Shown: positions 20,294 to 29,328 of the stretch, piece by piece
Layout: the number at the start of each line of letters is the position of its first letter
Numbering within the stretch: the stretch's first letter is position 1
Source: Paraconiothyrium sp. Pb-2020
Taxonomy: Eukaryota > Ascomycota > Dothideomycetes > Pleosporales > Didymosphaeriaceae
DNA: 64,000 bases
NCBI GenBank assembly: GCA_022419385.1
Contig: JAJUBI010000002.1
Span: forward strand, 2,728,001-2,792,000
Reading direction: 5' to 3'
Made by a program: the position numbers and the translations under genes
The notes under the pieces: generated by a model
Database searches by the model: none
Seen by the model: the letters and a program-made list of their open reading frames with translations, nothing else
What the model was told of the DNA's origin: nothing

Positions 20294-22126
20294 ATGGAGA
20301 CTGTCGACGTCTCTCCACAGTACAAAGGTCAGTACTCTTTGTATTATGCTTCAAGTATAGCGCTCATCCGCCTAGCTACATCCCCCTCGGCCCCCTCCCC
20401 AACCGCATCCCACATCGCATGCCTTTCTGGCGCCCGACTCCAGATCCGTTCCCTCGCCACATTCGAACTCGTCCGCAACATATCCCTCCCATCATCGCAT
20501 GATGTACGACGCTCGCAGCTGGCATGGTCCCCACCATCCACAAGTCCGAATGGCGCCGTGACACCGCCACGCCGCTTGTCCACGTTTCCACCACGATCGC
20601 ACCGCGTCCTTGTAGCTGACGATGACACCACGCGCGTCTACGACCTGCGCGACGAGAAATGGAATGCTGTCATAAATAATGGATCAGGCGGGATGGGCAA
20701 AAATATCAATGTTGAGTTCGGAAGAGACGAGAACGAAGTGCTTGTCTGGAGCGACTTCGTAAGCCGTGTAATGGTATGGTCTTTGAAAACAGGACGAACG
20801 GTAGAGATCCGAGATCCGAAGTTCAGCGGCAAAGAAAGTAGAGGCTGGGGATACAGACGTTGCGTCGAAGAGGGTGTCGATGGCAGGGGAAGTGTACTTG
20901 CACTGCTATGTCGTAGCTTGGGCGTCGATGTATTGATGTTGCTTGCACCTGGGACGTATGCTGTAATCAAGAGGGTTGAGCTTGCGACCCAGGATGCACA
21001 GGGAATACGATGGAGTCGAGACGGGAGGTGGCTTGCTGTGTGGGATGCGGCGAGTCTGGGGTATGGTTTGTGTATATACACGGCGGATGGACATCTCTAC
21101 CGGACGATATCACACGATCCTTCGGACGAGCTGGATAAATGGGGAGTTGAAGGCCTGGGAATCAAGACGGTGCAGTGGGTCCCCGGGAACGAGTGGCTGG
21201 CTGTTGGTGGATGGGATCGTCGCGTACGGATACTGTCTACAAAAACATTCTCTCCGGTCGTATATTTGGATCATACAACACAAATTCAAGTACCGAGCGC
21301 ATCGGTGTACGCAGAGCAAGTCGACGCCCGAGGTTTCAGAAGTTTTGTATTGGCACAGCAACCCGCTACACCGCCAAAGGCGCTGGTGGAGAAAATGATA
21401 CGGGCTCATGAAACAAGGATCAGTATCATGGCCTTCAACAAAGACGGCACAATCTGCGCTACAAGAGATGACTCTACGCCAACGACCGTTTGGATATGGG
21501 ATCTATGCACTCTGCAGCCGAGGACGATTCTCATTCTGCACTCTCCGATCAAGGCACTACAATGGCACCCGAGCTATCCGTCCCGCCTCCTCATCCAGTC
21601 CACACACGATTCACCTACGTTGTATCTATACACTGCGGACCCTTTCTTTAGTTCAAAATCGTCTTGTACTAATTCGGCCGCCGGCCCACCTACCATCCTC
21701 TCGCTCTCAGATAGCTTTATAAAACCCGCTGGCTCCGCATCCGCCAATTGGACCGCAAGATGGCTCAACACGGAAGCAGATAAGAAATCAGCGATGGTGA
21801 TAGGTCACCAGCAGGGCTATGTACTCGTCTGGCCTGATGGCAAGGACCAAGTCCTGCGATTTGAGGGACAGGAGGGAGATGAGAGCGACGACAGCCTGTA
21901 CGACATCCTTACGGGCAGAACGCCAGTGCCACCGCTGCGAGACAGTGCCAGAAGGAGAAGTCATGATAGTGAGGAGGTAGGTGAAGATGTGATCGATATT
22001 CAGAAGGAAACAGTCCAGGGACTTGAGAGCATGGGGAACTTCGAGGATACATTCAGGGAGAAGAGGGGAATTGTGAGTAGAGGGAGAAGTGTGTTCGATG
22101 AGAGTGGGTTGGATGAGATGTTTTGA
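20294..22126 (+). CDS. WD40-repeat protein, WRAP73/WDR8 homologue
   Basis: Intronless, 610 residues from the ATG at 20294. Recognisable WD40 blades include IRWSRDGRWLAVWDAASLGY, IKTVQWVPGNEWLAVGGWDR with RVRIL, ISIMAFNKDGTICATRDD and TTVWIWDLCTLQPRTILILH. Their order and wording follow WRAP73 (WDR8): [36 protein letters not shown] and ATRNDNIPNAVWVWD in the human protein. WDR8 proteins work at centrosomes or spindle pole bodies; in fungi they bind Msd1/SSX2IP-type partners that anchor microtubule minus ends. The C-terminal about 100 residues (after VLVWPDGKDQVLRF) are charged and low-complexity. The first blade is divergent and carries an Ala/Ser/Pro insert, so the exact start has moderate confidence. 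Confidence 0.9.
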   Translation: METVDVSPQYKGQYSLYYASSIALIRLATSPSAPSPTASHIACLSGARLQIRSLATFELVRNISLPSSHDVRRSQLAWSPPSTSPNGAVTPPRRLSTFPPRSHRVLVADDDTTRVYDLRDEKWNAVINNGSGGMGKNINVEFGRDENEVLVWSDFVSRVMVWSLKTGRTVEIRDPKFSGKESRGWGYRRCVEEGVDGRGSVLALLCRSLGVDVLMLLAPGTYAVIKRVELATQDAQGIRWSRDGRWLAVWDAASLGYGLCIYTADGHLYRTISHDPSDELDKWGVEGLGIKTVQWVPGNEWLAVGGWDRRVRILSTKTFSPVVYLDHTTQIQVPSASVYAEQVDARGFRSFVLAQQPATPPKALVEKMIRAHETRISIMAFNKDGTICATRDDSTPTTVWIWDLCTLQPRTILILHSPIKALQWHPSYPSRLLIQSTHDSPTLYLYTADPFFSSKSSCTNSAAGPPTILSLSDSFIKPAGSASANWTARWLNTEADKKSAMVIGHQQGYVLVWPDGKDQVLRFEGQEGDESDDSLYDILTGRTPVPPLRDSARRRSHDSEEVGEDVIDIQKETVQGLESMGNFEDTFREKRGIVSRGRSVFDESGLDEMF

Positions 22127-22347
22127 GCCTCTTTGGTTGGGAAGCGAAAAGGATGGCGTTGTGGCGTTGCTGCTGCTGGGTATACCCGTTTTGACTAATT
22201 GCAATACACGTTTATGATGATAATACGTATGAGTAGTAGATCATAGCATTCGTACTTCCTTCCATGTCAGAATTGTCCGACCTGCATTGTTCACAAAGAT
22301 ATATCATACAACATTGCCCATTCAAAACCGTATCCCTCGTATTGTAG

Positions 22348-22785
22348 TTATTTCTTCCCCTCCTCAAATCCCCACCGCCCTGTCTGGTCTAGACCTAACG
22401 GGTTCTGGCCCGTCTGCTCCTTTCCACCCAAGCTCTCCTTCTTGCTATAGCTATCGACGTTCTTTCCACCGAGCAGCTCGGAGCGCTCTTCTTTCTCGCC
22501 CAACATGGGACCGAGGGCGCCGCGCGTGGTGCCGCCGACGGCGTTTCCGAGCGGCCCGGTGATCTTCTCGAGGGGCGCGCCGAGGGGGCGGAGGCCGGTG
22601 TTGAGGGCTTTGCCTGCGGGGTGTGAGGGTTGCAAGGACTTTGGGGGATGGGGTGCATGTAAGGGGGATCACGCACCAACCGGGTCAGCGAGAGGTGCAA
22701 GAAGCCCGCCTGAGCCTTTGTTCTCTTCTTGATCCTCCTCATTCTTGTCCGTGGGAATGTGCTGTTGGTCCTCGTTGTTCGACAT
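22348..22785 (-). CDS. Small conserved glycine-rich fungal protein
   Basis: Exon 1 22785..22677, exon 2 22613..22348, with a 63-bp intron (GTGCGT...CCGCAG); 124 residues. After an acidic head (MSNNEDQQHIPTDKNEEDQ) it has the pattern GLLAPLADPVGKALN..LRPLG and GPLGNAVGGTTRG..GPMLGE. It ends LLGGKNVDSYSKKESLGGKE then QTGQNPLGLDQTGRWGF. This glycine-spaced arrangement recurs in short hypothetical proteins of many ascomycetes, as I recall. It has no Cys, membrane segment or catalytic motif. It could be an amphipathic, membrane-associating or stress-related protein, but that is a guess. The 370-bp gap to the next start at 23155 is a shared divergent promoter. Confidence 0.8.
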
Positions 22786-23154
22786 GTCGATAGCGGCAAC
22801 GTGGTGATGCAGACTAGGCTTTAATGTGGAGTGGTGTGAGTGGGAGATATAGGTGCTAATACGGATAGTACCTTAAACACTTATGTATGCGTAGAGCCGG
22901 GGCGAGGTATTACATGTGACAGCAAGCTTCATGGCTCTTGTGACGTCAGACGGTAGCGCGCGTGTCACGGTTGACGTCGGTGCCCGGGCGGGAGAGATGG
23001 AACGGCGTCCCCTCTAACTCAATGGGGCATAGTCGACGTTGGATCCTTGGCGCAGGTGCTGCACCCATGCCACTTGAACACCTGCATGCACTGGGACGGT
23101 TTTGGCACGCTCAACTGTGGATTTCCGCATTGTTCTTGTCGGCCCTCGACCACA

Positions 23155-23484
23155 ATGTCTACGCCCGGCAGCTATGCGTCGCCAGGCAGCGCCGCATCGC
23201 CCAGTAGCAGTGTCGCCTCCTCGCAGTCACCATATGTCGCTGTCGATGGCAGCGATCTCACGTGAGCACCGCGCCTCCGAGATCCGTCGTTAGCATACCA
23301 AGAGCGGGTGAACTGAAGTAATGAGAATAACAGTTTCCCGAGCCAATGTCCCGAGAACGGAAAGGTCATCTTCCCCACTAGCGAATTATACAATACTATC
23401 ACTACAGCGCGCTATTACTCTCGCATCCACGCCCAGCTCCCCACTCCGTTGTGGCCTATGCTCCTTGACATATTGAGCTTCTAG
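23155..23484 (+). CDS. Small spliced protein of unknown function
   Basis: Exon 1 23155-23261, intron 23262-23333 (72 bp, GTGAGC...AACAG), exon 2 23334-23484; 85 residues, in frame throughout. Start context CACAATGTC is good. The N-terminal 30 residues are Ser/Ala/Pro-rich (MSTPGSYASPGSAASPSSS). The C-terminal half is ordered and hydrophobic (FPSQCPENGKVIFPTSELYN, HAQLPTPLWPMLLDILSF). No family recognised. The good splice signals and the change to a folded-looking second exon are the reasons for calling it; the stop at 23482 could instead lie in a further intron. Confidence 0.5.
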
Positions 23485-25074
23485 TACGTCGAGGGTTTCC
23501 TCTTGCCTCCACCTCCTAAAACCACTGCAATTCAAGATACATCGTGAAACTTGCATTGGCCTTCCCATCTAATACATACTAATCCTCCCAGCCCCGGCAT
23601 GTCCGAAAATTTCTTAACAGCGCACCGCAACATTATATTGATCTACGACATGGACCTCTCTGCACATGAGAGACACTACGAGACTGTACTACAGATGCTG
23701 CAGAGTCAAAAGATAGGATGGGATGTCAATCGATGCGTGTGTGCGAGAGCAACGCCAGGGGAGGTTGGTTTTGCATTTGCAAGAGGAGGGGGCAGGAGAA
23801 TGCCGGGGCTTATGATTGTGGACATTGAAAGGAATGATGGGTGAGCAAGCGTCATCAAGAGGCTCCTGGAAAGGAAGATACCTAAGTATGAGATCCGGTG
23901 TGAGAGTGGATCGCGCCCTTGTAGCGTAGCGCCTTGTTTAACAGAATGCTGGGCCATAGGCAATGGAAAGGGCAACAAAAGAGCCAAACGTGGAAGGTCA
24001 TAGAGAGATGTAAGAGCTGGAGTACGAATCGATAACCGACGAGTGGACTGCGTTGCCTTCGCATCCTTCACCTCACCCTTACGCCACCATCCACACGAGT
24101 CCTCATCTGCTAGTAATATCCCCTAAATGACTAATTCCGGTCACACACATAGGCAACACATACGCATCCAACAGGTGATGCGCGCCCATCATTCACCTGG
24201 CCCGTGATTCACCAACCCAGCCATCCTCGCTAGCCAGCACACACAGTCGCGCATTTCAATGTAAAAACTACCCCGCTCTGATATATACTAGTATATATAT
24301 TATTGAAATACTCCTACTTTCATCTTCGGTCATACGACAGCAGAGGCTTGCCTTCACTGGCCGCCCTACCGCCTGGGCCCAACCAACCCCTTAACCGCGA
24401 GGCAGGGTAAATGGATAGGTGTGTAGAGAATCCTGCGCCTTCTTCCCCTGTCTTCTGGGAAGTCGTATAACCAAAAACTAAGCCGAGCCTGAGGTGAGTG
24501 TGACGGTCCAAGGACGCCAGCGCCAGTGCCAATACTGCAGAGCGAGGTGGGAGGCTAAGAGTTGTATGACCGGAGATCTTTTTGGCCGTCATGTTGTTTC
24601 TGTGCATAGAAGAGGGAGGTAGAAGGTAAGAGATGTAGTGGACAAGGTATGGTGCAGAGTGGCGAGATAGCCTAATAGAAGAGGGTACGGAATGTGTGGG
24701 GTCAGGGAGCTTGCAGGTTGACTTCAGGCGAAGAGGCCCATAGACGCTGAACAACGCTTAAGCAGCCTGAGTGTTGGATTTGTGACTAGGTGAGTGACCG
24801 CGTGTAGTATTTCATTGTCGCTAACTTTCGTCTTTTTGTCTTACACAACGTATTTGTTTGTCTTTCCTTTATTCACCACAGATTCATCAACCTGCCCATG
24901 GTTCCTTTGTTTCGCAAATTTTACTCGACTTGTTTGTTCTACACATTCAAGACCTCCTCTTGAGCTCACAATGTGTCACGACACGCATATATAACTCCCT
25001 CATGCCCTATGCCATCGTCGAGCAAGTTTCTCAAAGAAGTAAAGCATCCACACCTTCGAAGTCAAAAGTAAAAA
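23485..25074. other. Intergenic, 1.6 kb
   Basis: Short frames only. One from the ATG at 23599 to 23844 (81 codons, MSENFLTAHRNIILIYDMDL...) might be a small gene or a downstream exon of 23155-23484, but no splice or motif supports it. A perfect AT palindrome is listed separately. A T/C-rich tract at 24830-24960 precedes the next gene. Confidence 0.35.
24281..24298. repeat. 18-bp perfect AT-rich palindrome
   Basis: ATATATACTAGTATATAT reads identically on both strands and sits in a longer AT run (24281-24305). Could be a cruciform-prone or replication/recombination-prone site; no neighbouring copies seen. Confidence 0.6.
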
Positions 25075-25581
25075 ATGTCCGCGAGCTACAGCGCCGCCGA
25101 GACCTCTGTACCTAGGACGGGACAATACTGGGATCCCGCCGGCGAGTATGAATTCCACAACACAGTCTATACCCTCACCGTCTTCGTTCCCCCACGTCCA
25201 CCCCCAAGGTACCTGCCTGCATTCCTCACTAGGCCTGGCCTCGACGTTTCTCCCTATCATATCATCCGGTCTGCCAGGACCATGCCTGACTACACCCACT
25301 TCGAGCGACGCGATCTCTCAGATATGCGCACCAAAACCATCAAGGTCAAGGCGCATCGTTTTCCCCTGGAGTTGAGGTGTAAGCACGTGGCCGAGAAGAA
25401 AGTGTGTGAGGTGGGATGCTATGTTTTGGAGAAAGGCGGGGAGGAAGTTAGTCGGTTCATGTGTGGGAAGGATAATTGCGAGGGACATGTGTATTGTGGG
25501 AACGTAAAGGAGGATGAGGAGGGCACCAAATGTTTTGGGAAGAAGAGTGAGAGGTTGGTGTGTATTGAGGAGCTGCCGTAA
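25075..25581 (+). CDS. Cysteine-containing protein of unknown function
   Basis: Single exon, 168 residues, start context AAAAATGTCC. The N-terminal half contains a Pro-rich stretch (FVPPRPPPRYLP). The C-terminal half has seven Cys in a pattern suggesting metal binding or disulphides: RCKHVAEKKVCEVGCYVL, then FMCGKDNCEGHVYCGN, then KCF and LVC. There is no signal peptide, so an intracellular Zn-binding fold is possible. No family recognised. It lies alone between two spacers. Confidence 0.55.
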   Translation: MSASYSAAETSVPRTGQYWDPAGEYEFHNTVYTLTVFVPPRPPPRYLPAFLTRPGLDVSPYHIIRSARTMPDYTHFERRDLSDMRTKTIKVKAHRFPLELRCKHVAEKKVCEVGCYVLEKGGEEVSRFMCGKDNCEGHVYCGNVKEDEEGTKCFGKKSERLVCIEELP

Positions 25582-25861
25582 TGAGTGAAAGCGGGCTGTG
25601 TAACAGTGCGCTGTACGTAAAGTGCATGAATATTGTTTATCTAGCAAGCAGAAGGAGAGAGTGTAACAGGCCAGTATCAAAGTAAAGCCGTTTCTTAAAG
25701 TTTGTAGATTTTGTCTTAAGCTCTGACTTTGCAATGCGTGAAAAGATTGTACTGTAAAAGCTAACTGAGCGGCAATGTATCCATGTCGAAGTAAGGTCTG
25801 AGTTGAACCCCCAACCCCCTTCTACTCCTCGCCAACAACCACAGTGAGCACATCAATCGCA

Positions 25862-26093
25862 ATGTTGCCGCATAGTCAAAGGTTCTCTCGAATCAGCAGA
25901 TCCATGTCCTCAGCGGCCGAACGTGCGTCAGAGACCATCTCCAACACTATGAGGCCTGCGGAGACTATTAGACACCGCCTCTCGAATGTGTACAAAGAGC
26001 CTGTGATCGCATCACGACAATTTATGTAAGAAAAGTTTCTCGGTGATTGATTCCCACGTGGCTACTGATGTCAGGAGCGTAGAGCCTGAATGA
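25862..26093 (+). CDS. Very small spliced gene candidate, 60 residues
   Basis: Exon 1 25862-26025, intron 26026-26074 (49 bp, GTAAGA...GTCAG), exon 2 26075-26093, ending SRQFMSVEPE. The product is Ser/Arg/Met-rich (MLPHSQRFSRISRSMSSAAE) with no motif. The correct-size intron with good ends and the frame-preserving splice are the only support. It may instead be part of a longer untranslated transcript. Confidence 0.35.
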
Positions 26094-26364
26094 GAGTGGC
26101 GTAATCGCTAGACTCAAATATGATGTTGGTATAGTAAATTCATTCACTAAAATCATACGTGCAAATGAATTCGTAGCACATGGAAGATGGGTCCGATAGC
26201 ATGCCTTGCAACACGGTCTTTTCGAAGGTTAGGGTCCATCTTGACCTGGTTCACGTACTATTTTAGTGTAATTATGATATTTCCTTCCCGGATTCTGTAC
26301 AAATCGTAGCTACAAGCCCAAATAGGTGGAAGTGGAATTTCTGTGCTGAGCGGCTTACACGAAT

Positions 26365-27114
26365 TCAAGAGGCTCCACTCGCTCCCTTTACCATGAAACA
26401 CAACTTAGGCGTCTCCTTCTCGTTGAATCCCCCTCCAACATCAAACTTCATCTTCTCGATCTCGCACTTGAGCCCACACTTCTCGTACAACAGCCTCCCC
26501 GCATCCGTGCTTTCAATGACCGCGCCGACAACCTTTTCATCCGCAGCGGCCAATCCGGCATTCACAAGCGCAGCTCCCGCACCAAGACGCCTATACTCAG
26601 GATGCACAGCCAGTAGTTCGAGAACTTTGTCACATAAGATGTTAGTCTCAAGAATACTTGCGAAGGAATTCAATAATCGCATACCATAAACACCCTTCCC
26701 CTTCGACCTCACCACAGCCATCGTCCTTGGCTTTACGTACTCCTTCCACAGCGCCTTCATCCACTCCCTCTCCTCTTCCATCGGCCAATACTTACTCACA
26801 TCATCTTCGCCCTCTGCATCTTCCAGCGTCTGCGGTGGCTGTTCCACCATGTAAGTCCAGATCCCTATTCCGATAATGGTCTCTTCACCCCCTCGTACCG
26901 ATACAGCCTTCAGAAATTGGGAGTCTGGAGAACTCTGCTTCCACGCTAGTAGTCGTTCCACGCCCTGAGCTTGGCCGGCTGGAGTGTCGTGGGCGAGAAA
27001 GTAGGCATTGATAAACGGCGCATCGGAGCCAAAGCTTAGCGACATCATTCTGAAGGCTCCTGGGAGATCTGCATCTTCGATTGGCGCAATGTGAACCTTG
27101 TCGGAGGGCGGCAT
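26365..27114 (-). CDS. GNAT-family N-acetyltransferase
   Basis: The frame is open for 249 codons but contains a hidden in-frame intron of 60 bp (26684..26625, GTATGC...CTAAC...CAAAG). Exons 27114..26685 and 26624..26365 then give 229 residues. Removing it joins GKGVY directly to VLELLAVHPEYRRLGAGAAL, the GNAT motif A with the acetyl-CoA-binding R-x-x-G-x-G/A loop. A start at MPPSDKVHIAPIEDADLPGA and a C-terminal strand (CGLKCEIEKMKFDVGG) fit the fold. The substrate is unknown; fungal members of this type are often annotated only as GNAT proteins. The intron retains frame when unspliced, so the longer form is also translatable in principle. Confidence 0.85.
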   Translation of the reverse strand: MPPSDKVHIAPIEDADLPGAFRMMSLSFGSDAPFINAYFLAHDTPAGQAQGVERLLAWKQSSPDSQFLKAVSVRGGEETIIGIGIWTYMVEQPPQTLEDAEGEDDVSKYWPMEEEREWMKALWKEYVKPRTMAVVRSKGKGVYGMRLLNSFASILETNILCDKVLELLAVHPEYRRLGAGAALVNAGLAAADEKVVGAVIESTDAGRLLYEKCGLKCEIEKMKFDVGGGFNEKETPKLCFMVKGASGAS

Positions 27115-27514
27115 TGTTGCTAAAGGCGCGGGTGGGTGGTTGACGTTTCGGCAGAGATGATGTTACTCAATTGTACGCCTGGTGATCTGCGTGGGTCATA
27201 TAACAAGTTGCGAAGGTCGCTGGAATAGAGATCCTGTTAGTGCCTGCATGCATATGTATATATCGGTGGACAGACCGACTAGTCATTGGTCTTTAGTGCG
27301 GGGTACAAGTCGGACGATCGTCCGTCGGAGACATCCAGTCGTGCAAATTACTTGCTTTATCCGTCGCTGATTTTCAGGCGTGTAATGCGTCTACACGTGA
27401 GCTGACTAGATTGGCTGGCTCATGTTAATCACGCATATTTAAAGAGATGACGGCAGAATTTGAGAACCGAAGGTAACCAAAGCTACCATATATATGAGGC
27501 CGCACTAAAGGCAT
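27115..27514. other. Intergenic
   Basis: Promoter region of the GNAT gene plus the region beyond the HET relic. Somewhat AT-richer than the neighbours, with TATA-like runs (tgcatatgtatatatcgg at 27248, ccatatatatgagg at 27485). No gene supported. Confidence 0.35.
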
Positions 27515-28850
27515 TCAGTCGTAAAACTTTGGTCGGCAAAGAAGAAAGAAGTTATACTGCCTAATAGTCCTACGCCGTGCGGACCGATCACCTGGGAAAG
27601 AATCAATCGCTTGCGGGCATCCAAAATCTAGCTGGAATGTTAAACAAGTCTCAAATACTTTAGAAGGAATATTGCCCGGATGCTCACTGTCGCCCTCACT
27701 GTGCAGTAACATAGCGTCACCATTCACCATGCCATGGATATAGCAATCCTCCGGAATCTTAAAAGAGAACCATCTGTATTTTCCGTAGACCAGAGAAACA
27801 TTCGAACAATCGCGACAAGCGCTTGTCTTTCGGATCTTTTCTCATCACCCCAAGCAGCCGGTGAGCGGCCGTTTCGACATCGACAAAAAGCTTCACGGCG
27901 ACGGCGAAATCTCTCCGTTCAATAAAATATCCGCCGCAGTATACAGTCGCTTTGGGCATCCTTGAAAAAAAAAACCCCCTCTTCGTGAGGACTCCGCCAC
28001 GATTAGTTGGTGAAAGACCATGTTGGGGTCCGAGGAGACGTACCCAGGGTCATGGCATGAGTTCTAACAAAGCACGTCGTCTGGCCCTTGTATTGTTTTG
28101 ATCGCATGACCTGTCGTAATCTCGCGACTTTAATATTTCCTGCTCATTGGCCCGCAGAGCAAGGCAACTGGGATTCTTCGCATCCCAAGCCATATGCAGA
28201 CCTTGCCGACATCTTCAAAGGTTTTGAAACATTAGTTCGACTTAGCGATTCTCTTCGTGAAGGTCCAGGGGTGATCGAGCAACTCTGCGTGATAAGGGAT
28301 GGATCGGGATATACTGACTGTTCCGACTGATGCAGATAGCATCCACCCACAGATAAGGGTCACTACTCCGGTACCAAAGCGCTTTTAGTACCTTGAAAAG
28401 AGTAGGCTGTTCAGACTTCACGATAATCTTATCTTTCTGTCTGATGTTGACGAGGGTTTCCTTCGGTTCCTTTCCCCATCACCACGACAAGGCCTCGTAC
28501 TCGATGATCTCGGGGGAACCTGTGCCTGTCTCAGTCAATTCGCACTCACCGTCAAGATTTCGTGAGTTGTTAAAATGGAACTCAAGTATACGGATAGCAC
28601 TGCGTATCCAGGCGGTCTTCTCCTAGGTATAAAGCTTGTGATCACGCCGACTTTGCTGGTTCTTTTTCGCTTGTCTGCTCGCAGCATTTATTACGTCCCT
28701 TCGCGTTATGTTGGCAGTGGTGCCCATTAATATGACACTCCTGCGTTGCTTGAGACCGGGAAGATGTTTGCTCCTCGATCGAGTCTCCATGGCTTGACAA
28801 CAAGGGTTCAGCTCCGCCACGGAGCCTCAACATCCAAGTCGGCTTTGACC
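27515..28850 (-). pseudogene. Degenerate HET (heterokaryon incompatibility) gene
   Basis: Read on the minus strand, pieces of one HET protein appear in correct order but in several frames. EIIEYEALSW, an in-frame TGA (28481..28479), then WGKEPKETLVNI match HET motif 1 (YEALSYxWG). In the same frame DPYLWVDAICIS (about 28360..28326) is motif 2 (LWVDAICINQ). Then FEDVGKVCIWLG (about 28220..28184) in another frame matches the V-x-V-W-L-G step. After a T10 run (about 27970), MPKATVYCGGYFIERRDFAV and a segment ending KIPEDCYIHGMVNGDAMLLH (27760..27690) fit the C-terminal half. The nonsense codon and repeated frame changes make it non-functional as read. HET proteins trigger cell death on allorecognition; decayed copies are common in these fungi. 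Confidence 0.75.
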
Positions 28851-29328
28851 GAAGCTGCTACCCCAGAATGTGATTTGCGGGACCACCCTGAATAAGTATT
28901 CATGCATGTGTCCAAGTTGTGGACGGCTATAGCCATTAGCCATAATTTTCATCGAGTCAATCAAGCTCTTCGAGGCGAAGTCGATCGCTTGGCTAGGAAA
29001 ACAACTCGGGGAAGACTTACATGTCATAGCTATACAACATTGCGGAAGACTCGGGAGCTCGATAGAAAACGAAGTACAACAGAGAGTGACAGTGCAACAG
29101 ATGCAACAAAAGTACGACCCTCCCTGTTGACCACCAGGGTCATCTCCATAACGTGCAGGGCGGTATAATACCCGGTTCTATAGTATCAGAAGCAAGGCCG
29201 TCGCGAGCGCATATAATTTTGACCCAAAATGTGAGAGTTTGTGAGACGATAAAGATGTATGAAGAACGAGACTACAAGGGTCCGACTATCGTTATTGTTG
29301 TTGTCGGCCTCCATTGAACTCGCTCTAC
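28851..29328. other. Intergenic
   Basis: Between the HET relic and the 3' end of PUS7. Short frames only. Likely holds the lost promoter of the HET gene and the 3' UTR of PUS7. Confidence 0.35.

Noticed and set aside
24320..24754. 144-codon minus-strand frame
   Set aside because: Ser/Leu/Arg-rich, no motif, no supporting neighbour or splice signal; probably chance.
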